Assembly: GCA_964589415.1 (NCBI GenBank) | Contig: CAZPRQ010000041.1 | Location: 1-10,915 of the forward strand | Direction of reading: 5' to 3' | DNA length: 10,915 nt | Source of the DNA: CAZPRQ01 sp964589415 | GTDB taxonomy: Bacteria > Patescibacteriota > Doudnabacteria > UBA920 | Shown here: positions 7,625-10,915 of the stretch, one piece after another | Position numbering within the stretch: position 1 is the first letter of the stretch | Layout: the number at the start of each line of letters is the position of its first letter | Made by a program: the position numbers and the translations under genes | Notes under the pieces: generated by a model | The model's database searches: none | Told to the model about the DNA's origin: nothing | The model's input: only the letters and a program-made list of their open reading frames with translations

Positions 7625-8113
7625 TTAATCAAATAGTTTTTTTAAATCTTCGGTTTCGTTAATATCGGTGGTTTTAATGAGGCGGACAAAGAATTTTTTT
7701 GACAGCTGTCTCATTTCTTCTTCCAATTCGGCATCGAGCGCGTATGGGGAAGCCCAAATGCTATTTTGCCATTTTTTAAACAACAGGCTTTTTAGTTTTG
7801 CCCTAAGTACGTTGCGCACGTATTTGTGCTTTTCCGGAATATCAAAAATTACCAATTTCCATATTCCGTCCCGCTCCGGCAGTTTTCGCATAACCAGTGT
7901 TTTTCCATCCTCTGTTATGGCAGCCATTAACAAACCTTCGTCGTCTGTTTTTTTTGTTAGCCCTTCCATCTCCAGTCGGTACATAATATTGTAAAAATAT
8001 TTATAGGGCTTTTCCGGACAGATTCGCTTATGAAGTTCCGGATAACCCATTTTGGGCTTGGAATTTAAAAGCGATAAGACTTTTATGGTGAGAGGATGAA
8101 ATGGCCTAGACAT
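7625..8113 (-). CDS. PaaX-like transcriptional regulator with Cas2-like domain
   Basis: This 162-residue cytoplasmic protein has two parts. Residues about 1-80 read as a winged helix: a TIKVLSLLNSKPKMGYPELHKR helix pair, a YNIMYRLEMEGL recognition-helix-like segment, and a wing ending ITEDGK. Residues about 84-160 resemble the Cas2-like ferredoxin fold: WKLVIFDIPEKHK with Asp91 at the Cas2 metal-ligand position, then LRAKLKSLLFKKWQNSIWASPY, matching the Cas2/PaaX-M pattern of an R-rich helix and a Q.S(V/I)W strand. The PaaX family (known for PaaX of phenylacetate degradation) uses this order as a repressor, and automated annotation often labels such Patescibacteria proteins Cas2. No cas1, array or spacer acquisition gene is nearby, so a regulator is favoured. 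It is shorter than classical PaaX (about 300 residues), lacking the C-terminal effector domain. No Shine-Dalgarno site is visible. The palindrome directly upstream supports autoregulation. Confidence 0.75.
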   Translation of the reverse strand: MSRPFHPLTIKVLSLLNSKPKMGYPELHKRICPEKPYKYFYNIMYRLEMEGLTKKTDDEGLLMAAITEDGKTLVMRKLPERDGIWKLVIFDIPEKHKYVRNVLRAKLKSLLFKKWQNSIWASPYALDAELEEEMRQLSKKFFVRLIKTTDINETEDLKKLFD

Positions 8114-8128
8114 ATAATCGCAAGATTA

Positions 8129-8146
8129 TTAACAAATATTTGTTAA
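8129..8146. promoter_or_regulatory. 18-bp perfect palindrome, candidate operator
   Basis: TTAACAAATATTTGTTAA is a perfect 9+9 inverted repeat. It lies four bases downstream of the -10 box and 15 bases before the ATG of the PaaX-like gene, so it covers the expected transcription start. A dimeric winged-helix protein would fit such a site. Binding is inferred from position and symmetry. Confidence 0.65.
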
Positions 8147-8150
8147 CTTT

Positions 8151-8179
8151 AGTATATTTTTATTGCCGTTTCACGTCAA
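8151..8179 (-). promoter_or_regulatory. Promoter of the PaaX-like gene
   Basis: Read on the - strand, TTGACG (8179-8174) is followed after exactly 17 bases by TATACT (8156-8151); both match the consensus at five of six bases. The start point would fall inside the palindrome at 8129-8146, giving a leader of about 30 bases. Confidence 0.75.
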
Positions 8180-8229
8180 ATATAAAAAGTATAAACTGTG
8201 GATAAAAAAATTTCCCAGGGATTGAAAAA

Positions 8230-8238
8230 TGATATACT
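8230..8238 (+). promoter_or_regulatory. Extended -10 promoter for the 8278 gene
   Basis: TGA-TATACT is an extended -10 element (TGN plus five of six consensus bases). No good -35 lies 16-18 bases upstream, as is common with extended -10 promoters. The start would be near 8245, about 33 bases before the GTG at 8278. It is divergent from the PaaX-like gene's promoter, with about 50 bases between the -35 of that promoter and this element. Confidence 0.45.
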
Positions 8239-8277
8239 ATTTATGTAGAATTTGCTTTCAATTTATACAGAAACCAA

Positions 8278-8868
8278 GTGTTTTTTATAAAGTCTCGGAT
8301 TTTTGCCATTAGTATAATGCTTGTTATAATTCTTGCTCCATTTGAACAGGCGGTTTTTGAAGTTCCTTTTGTCTTGGCAGCAGAAAATACCGCGCAAACA
8401 ATACAGGCAGTGGCAAATGTTACTGTGGTTGCATTAAAAAATAGCAGCGCAGTTGTCTTTAACAAATCTTCACAGGCATCTTTTTTCGAATGTTTACCGG
8501 TTTCCGCTATGGTTGGAGGTTTAATTCAGAATACCGCCGCGTTAAACTTAAACCAGCCGGCGTCATGCTTTAAGTTAAGCCTCACGCAGCCGGAGGTCGC
8601 GCAAAGTTTGTCAGTTAAGCCGCTTATGGGCAATTCCGGCAATTTAAAACTTAAAGTTATTGCGTCCGCGAGTATTTTAACAAGATTTAATGTTGCTTCA
8701 TCGTTGCCGTTTAGTCAGCCGGCCGTTGCCCCGTTGACTTTTTTATTTGCAATTGTCCTAGTAGCGGTTATTTTTAGGAGTGTTCATGTGGGGCGCAAAC
8801 AGCCGACTAGGAGACTATTTTATGGTAAAAGCATTACTTTAGAACAGCTTTCTATGTTTAGATGCTAA
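8278..8868 (+). CDS. Single-pass membrane protein of unknown function
   Basis: I do not recognise this 196-residue protein. The GTG at 8278 is the first usable start in frame and opens a signal peptide: basic IKSR, a hydrophobic core at about 9-20, and a possible cleavage near FVLA-AEN at residues 34-35. The mature part is rich in Ala, Val, Ser and Asn, with two cysteines (72 and 97) and no metal-binding or catalytic motif that I can see. A second hydrophobic segment at about 151-168 (PLTFLFAIVLVAVIF) is followed by a basic tail (HVGRKQPTRR), so the predicted topology is an outside domain, one membrane span and a short cytoplasmic tail of about 28 residues. No clear ribosome binding site precedes the GTG. 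It lies 78 bases upstream of another small membrane protein gene on the same strand and may be co-transcribed with it. Confidence 0.65.
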   Translation: MFFIKSRIFAISIMLVIILAPFEQAVFEVPFVLAAENTAQTIQAVANVTVVALKNSSAVVFNKSSQASFFECLPVSAMVGGLIQNTAALNLNQPASCFKLSLTQPEVAQSLSVKPLMGNSGNLKLKVIASASILTRFNVASSLPFSQPAVAPLTFLFAIVLVAVIFRSVHVGRKQPTRRLFYGKSITLEQLSMFRC

Positions 8869-8895
8869 ACTGTTTTTAGTCAGGAAAAGCAGTTT
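8867..8895 (+). terminator. Weak hairpin overlapping the stop codon of the 8278 gene
   Basis: AAACTGTTTTT (8867-8877) can pair with AAAAGCAGTTT (8885-8895) over 11 positions, one a G-T pair, around a 7-base loop. It overlaps the TAA stop. The downstream sequence AATTAAAC is a poor U-tract, so at best it is a partial terminator or a stabilising 3' structure. Confidence 0.3.
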
Positions 8896-8911
8896 AATTA
8901 AACATATAACA

Positions 8912-8935
8912 GCGGCAATTAAAAATGCCGCGGAG
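8912..8935 (+). promoter_or_regulatory. Hairpin abutting the ribosome binding site of the 8947 gene
   Basis: GCGGCA (8912-8917) and TGCCGC (8926-8931) form a perfect 6-bp stem around an A/T-rich 8-base loop. The Shine-Dalgarno GGAG (8932-8935) follows with no spacer, 11 bases before the ATG at 8947. A stem ending right at the ribosome binding site could tune translation, though it does not enclose the site. Confidence 0.45.
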
Positions 8936-8946
8936 ATCTAAATTTT

Positions 8947-9489
8947 ATGTCAGAAGAAATTAAAGTAAACAGACCAGTTACAGCAACCCGGACAGAAAAT
9001 GACGTTGAAGGTACAAAATCGTCAAAATTACCTTGGTTGGTACTGGGATTGGTAGTTGTGGCAATTGTTATTTTAGGAGTTTTATTCCGCGATAAGTTGT
9101 TTGGCAGCCAAAGCAAGGCTACGCCAATGTCTCAAAAATATCAAGCCGTGTTTTTAACTAACGGCCAGGTGTATTTTGGAAAATTGGCCAGTTCAGACGC
9201 GCAGACCATTACCTTGCAGGATATTTTCTACTTACAGGTAATTCAACAACAGCCTTTGCAGGGTACGCCCGAACAGCAACAGGCTCAAGCTCAGCAACAA
9301 CCGCAAATTTCCCTGGTTAAACTGGGTGAAGAATTGCATGGTCCTGTAGATGAAATGAATATTAACCGCGGGCAGGTCTTATTTTGGGAAGATTTGAAAG
9401 ACGAAGGCCGCGTAGTCCAAGCTATAAAGGAATACAAAGCTAATCCTCAAGGGCAGCAGAATCCGGCTCAGCAGACCCCAGTGCAATAA
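8947..9489 (+). CDS. Conserved CPR-type N-terminally anchored protein
   Basis: This is a 180-residue protein with a short charged cytoplasmic N-terminus (1-27), one membrane span (about 28-47, PWLVLGLVVVAIVILGVLF), and an outer domain. The domain opens KYQAVFLTNGQVYFGKL (64-80), continues ITLQDIFYLQV (88-98), is interrupted by a Gln/Pro-rich insert (about 99-120), and resumes ISLVKLGEELHGPVDEMNINRGQVLFWEDL (121-150) followed by VVQAIKEYK. I recall this pattern as a recurrent hypothetical family in Patescibacteria; its function is not known to me. The strand pattern suggests a small split beta barrel with the insert as a loop. The tail is again Gln/Pro-rich and probably disordered. The start is supported by GGAG 11 bases upstream. 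No enzyme motif is visible. Confidence 0.8.
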   Translation: MSEEIKVNRPVTATRTENDVEGTKSSKLPWLVLGLVVVAIVILGVLFRDKLFGSQSKATPMSQKYQAVFLTNGQVYFGKLASSDAQTITLQDIFYLQVIQQQPLQGTPEQQQAQAQQQPQISLVKLGEELHGPVDEMNINRGQVLFWEDLKDEGRVVQAIKEYKANPQGQQNPAQQTPVQ

Positions 9490-9490
9490 T

Positions 9491-9524
9491 AGCGCTTAGG
9501 CTTTCTTTATATAGCCTTACCGCT
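9491..9524 (+). other. Imperfect 12-bp hairpin before the terminator
   Basis: AGCGCTTAGGCT (9491-9502) pairs with AGCCTTACCGCT (9513-9524) at ten of twelve positions around a 10-base loop. It starts two bases after the stop at 9489, and the true terminator follows 14 bases later. It may protect the 3' end of the mRNA or be a decayed terminator. Confidence 0.4.
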
Positions 9525-9538
9525 TTAAAGAAACAAAT

Positions 9539-9579
9539 AAACCCCTCTTTTGCATAAAGCTAAAGAGGGGTTTTATTTT
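9539..9579. terminator. Bidirectional intrinsic terminator
   Basis: AAACCCCTCTTT (9539-9550) and AAAGAGGGGTTT (9562-9573) form a perfect 12-bp stem with an 11-base loop. The + strand continues TATTTTG and the - strand continues ATTTGTTTC, so both sides have a U-rich tail. It separates the 8947 gene from convergent rplT and should end transcription of both units. Confidence 0.9.
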
Positions 9580-9597
9580 GGCTATATTTTATAGAGT

Positions 9598-9939
9598 TTA
9601 AATGGATTTGACGAGTTTGTCGAATATTTCCGGGTGACGGACGGCCAGTTCTGAAAGCATTTTGCGGTTAAGGGTAATATTTTCTTTTTTGAGTTTGCCC
9701 GCGAACTTGCTCCAGGTGGTGCCATTCTCGCGCAAGGCGGCGTTGGCGCGAATTAGCCATAAAGCGCGCATGTCCCTTTTTCTGTTCCTGCGGTCCCTAT
9801 AGGCATAGGAGTCCGCTTTTAAAAGCGCTTGCCGCGCGTAGACAAAATTTGTGGAGCGGCGGTTTTCAAAACCCTTGGCTCTTCGGATAACGTTTTTACG
9901 GCGCTTGCTCGCAGCAACACCTCGTTTAATTCTTGTCAT
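9598..9939 (-). CDS. rplT: 50S ribosomal protein L20
   Basis: At 113 residues this is close to full family length. L20 binds 23S rRNA early in large-subunit assembly. The basic N-terminal extension (MTRIKRGVAASKRRKNVIRR), AKGF, the Y(A)RQAL segment and the signature RDRRNRKRDMRALWLIRANAA (48-68) are all present, followed by the globular domain ending in FDKLVKSI. It is the last gene of the infC-rpmI-rplT operon. L20 is a known feedback repressor of this operon in other bacteria, by different mechanisms in Escherichia coli and Bacillus subtilis. The start has no Shine-Dalgarno sequence; the transcript reads ACTCCT just before ATG, the complement of a Shine-Dalgarno site. A 118-base structured gap separates it from rpmI, unusually long for two ribosomal genes. 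Confidence 0.98.
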   Translation of the reverse strand: MTRIKRGVAASKRRKNVIRRAKGFENRRSTNFVYARQALLKADSYAYRDRRNRKRDMRALWLIRANAALRENGTTWSKFAGKLKKENITLNRKMLSELAVRHPEIFDKLVKSI

Positions 9940-9954
9940 AGGAGTTTGCTTATA

Positions 9955-10059
9955 AGTTAATAAGTTAATAAGTTAATCAGCTTTGGGTCTGTACATTCTT
10001 AATGTATGTAATGAGATATGCAGAGCTTATTGGCTGATTAGCTTATAGGCTTATTGGCT
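9955..10059. repeat. Long imperfect palindrome with 8-base direct repeats (rpmI-rplT gap)
   Basis: Bases 9955-9981 pair with 10033-10059 at 21 of 27 positions by Watson-Crick pairing; the innermost 8 bp (TAATCAGC/GCTGATTA) are perfect. Five of the six remaining pairs are T-G on the + strand, but would be A-C mismatches in the - strand operon transcript. Inside lie TCTG/CAGA (9988-9991/10021-10024) and a perfect TACATT/AATGTA hairpin (9992-9997/10001-10006). The left arm contains three exact copies of AAGTTAAT (9954-9977); the right arm has related GCTTAT(T/A)GGC units. The far right end overlaps the rpmI stop codon. It could be a palindromic repeat insertion, an rplT leader structure, or an antisense RNA. 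Confidence 0.6.
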
Positions 10060-10252
10060 ATTTATATGGTATTAAAGATTTAAGCTTGTGGTTTGACTTG
10101 TGTAATGCGGTGTCGCGGCGCTTATTTTTTGTGGTTTTGCCGCTTTCCCGCGAATTGAAATGGCTTTGGCCGACCGAGCGGGACATAAGTTTGCCGCCAG
10201 GGGTCCTTTGTATTCTTTTGGTAGTACCTTTGTGAGTTTTTACTTTAGGCAT
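10058..10252 (-). CDS. rpmI: 50S ribosomal protein L35
   Basis: At 64 residues this is the usual length for L35. The family pattern is intact: MPKVKTHKGTTKRI at the start, TPGGKLMSRSVGQSH (17-31), and the basic KNKRRDT segment. It is a structural protein of the large subunit. It lies between infC and rplT in the order conserved across most bacteria. No Shine-Dalgarno sequence is seen before ATG (the transcript reads ACCTACTACT-ATG), so initiation may rely on an unstructured A/U-rich leader or on coupling to infC. The 110-base gap upstream contains a switch-like structure. In E. coli, L20 represses this operon at rpmI, so the arrangement fits control at this gene. Confidence 0.97.
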   Translation of the reverse strand: MPKVKTHKGTTKRIQRTPGGKLMSRSVGQSHFNSRESGKTTKNKRRDTALHKSNHKLKSLIPYK

Positions 10253-10293
10253 AGTAGTAGGTAATTAAATAAAATTAATTAAAATAAATAAAA

Positions 10294-10353
10294 TTAAGTA
10301 AAATTATGGAAACCAGTGCAGTAAAATTTTATGTAATTTTACTTAAGTCTGGT
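10294..10353 (-). promoter_or_regulatory. Switch-like structure, candidate attenuator, in the infC-rpmI gap
   Basis: On the operon transcript two exclusive folds are possible. Fold A is a nested hairpin, ACCAG (10353-10349) with CTGGT (10316-10312) enclosing AGTAAAATT (10344-10336) with AATTTTACT (10328-10320). Fold B pairs TTAAGTAAAATTA (10346-10334) with TAATTTTACTTAA (10306-10294), a perfect 13-bp stem followed at once by TTTTATTTATTTT. Fold B therefore resembles a terminator and fold A an antiterminator, sharing the same strand. The fold B stem has only two G-C pairs, so termination may be weak. Combining ACCAG/CTGGT with fold B would be an H-type pseudoknot, but a 2-base loop across 13 bp is sterically doubtful. 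L20 is the natural effector by analogy. Confidence 0.5.
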
Positions 10354-10362
10354 CAATTGTAT

Positions 10363-10872
10363 TTAATTCTTTGAGGGTGCTATGGTTACCGACCAGGTGC
10401 CGCCCATGCGTTTAACAGGAACTTCTGTGCGAACAGGTTGTTTTATGTAACTTAAGAAAGTTTGCAGTTGTTTGTGGCCCAGTTCCCCGTATGCTTGTTC
10501 GCGGCCGCGCATGCGCAGTTCAATTTTTACCAGGTCACCATCGGTTAAAAATTCTTCTACTTTCTTGGCTTTTATTTGCATGTCGTGCTCGCTAATGCGA
10601 ACGGAAATCCATATAGTTTTAACTTCCGTTTTCTTGGTTTTTTTCTTTTGCTGCTGTTCCAGTTTCTTTTGCTGGTATTTGAATTTGGCGAAATCTATTA
10701 GCTTTACCACCGGGGGCTGGGCCATGGGGGACACCTCTACTACGTCTAGCCCGTTTTCCTGGGCCAAATTTAAGGCTTGGGATAATTTCATTACCCCAAT
10801 TTGTTCCCCATCTTCATTTATAACCCTGACTTCCGAGGCGCGAATTTGATGGTTGACTTTTGCTTTTAGCAC
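10363..10872 (-). CDS. infC: Translation initiation factor IF-3
   Basis: This 169-residue protein has both IF-3 domains. The N domain (about 5-68) carries NHQIRASEVRVI, GV(M)..SQAL..A and the closing DFAKFKYQQKK. A lysine/glutamine-rich linker helix (66-86) leads to the C domain (about 84-168) with KTIWISVRISEHDMQIKAKK and the R(M)RGRE signature (119-124). IF-3 binds the 30S subunit, prevents premature 50S joining and checks the start codon and initiator tRNA. The start is GTG at 10872-10870; a TAA lies in frame only three codons upstream, so no longer ATG or GTG start exists. Rare initiation codons are a known feature of infC (AUU in E. coli). An extended -10 lies 27 bases upstream. No Shine-Dalgarno site is visible. 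Confidence 0.97.
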   Translation of the reverse strand: MLKAKVNHQIRASEVRVINEDGEQIGVMKLSQALNLAQENGLDVVEVSPMAQPPVVKLIDFAKFKYQQKKLEQQQKKKTKKTEVKTIWISVRISEHDMQIKAKKVEEFLTDGDLVKIELRMRGREQAYGELGHKQLQTFLSYIKQPVRTEVPVKRMGGTWSVTIAPSKN

Positions 10873-10899
10873 TTGGATTTTTTACTAATCTTGAATCAA

Positions 10900-10908
10900 A
10901 TTATAACA
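10900..10908 (-). promoter_or_regulatory. Extended -10 element for the infC operon
   Basis: On the - strand TGT-TATAAT (10908-10900) is an extended -10 with a perfect hexamer, 27 bases before the GTG of infC. A -35 at normal spacing would fall just past the window edge. The leader would be only about 20 bases, too short to hold a Bacillus-type L20 leader, which places any long regulatory structure inside the operon instead. Confidence 0.6.
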
Positions 10909-10915
10909 TTGCCAG

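Noticed and set aside
7625..8113. CRISPR-Cas2 adaptation protein
   Set aside because: A winged helix precedes the Cas2-like fold, and there is no cas1, array or other cas gene in the window; a PaaX-like regulator fits better.
10472..10849. 125-codon + strand frame opposite infC
   Set aside because: It is antisense to a certain infC gene and has no domain or initiation signal.
1..10915. tRNA genes, insertion sequences, integrase attachment sites
   Set aside because: No cloverleaf with a GTTC-type arm and no transposase- or integrase-like frame was found on either strand.

Overview
The window most likely comes from a Patescibacteria (Candidate Phyla Radiation) genome, probably of the Parcubacteria or a neighbouring group. 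The reasons are indirect: large exported proteins built from LamG, PA14 and Gly/Ser-linked repeat modules; a small PaaX/Cas2-like regulator and a short membrane protein of types often met in these genomes; and a compact infC-rpmI-rplT operon. All nine genes stop with TAA or TAG, and no reading frame needs TGA to be read through, so the standard bacterial code fits and a TGA=Gly code does not.

Layout. (1) Bases 1-7527 (+) are an exported or cell-surface block. It holds a left-truncated protein of three tandem LamG domains; a 1373-residue modular protein (LamG, a beta-rich linker domain, PA14, a YetA/PcRGLX-like domain and a long helical C-terminal region), which is a candidate polysaccharide-acting enzyme; and a secreted fibronectin-III-like protein with a Gly/Ser hinge and three copies of a ~60-residue repeat. 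A strong promoter with a ~105-base leader precedes the 1373-residue gene, and a near-perfect hairpin terminator closes the block. (2) Bases 7625-8113 (-) encode a PaaX-like regulator with a winged helix followed by a Cas2-like fold. Its promoter is textbook-like, and a perfect 18-bp palindrome covers the expected transcription start. (3) Bases 8278-9489 (+) encode two small membrane-anchored proteins of unknown function, ended by a bidirectional terminator. (4) Bases 9598-10872 (-) are the translation operon infC-rpmI-rplT (IF3, L35, L20), with unusually long and structured gaps between its genes.

How the parts fit. The surface proteins probably bind or process glycans on the outside of the cell: LamG and PA14 are ligand-binding folds, and the C-terminal half of the large protein looks like a carbohydrate lyase or hydrolase scaffold. 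The PaaX-like protein probably represses its own gene and may also affect the divergent membrane-protein gene. In the ribosomal operon, the infC-rpmI gap can fold in two mutually exclusive ways, one resembling a terminator and one an antiterminator, which would suit L20-type feedback control. The rpmI-rplT gap carries a ~105-base imperfect palindrome with 8-base direct repeats. No tRNA, rRNA, CRISPR array, transposase or integrase was seen.
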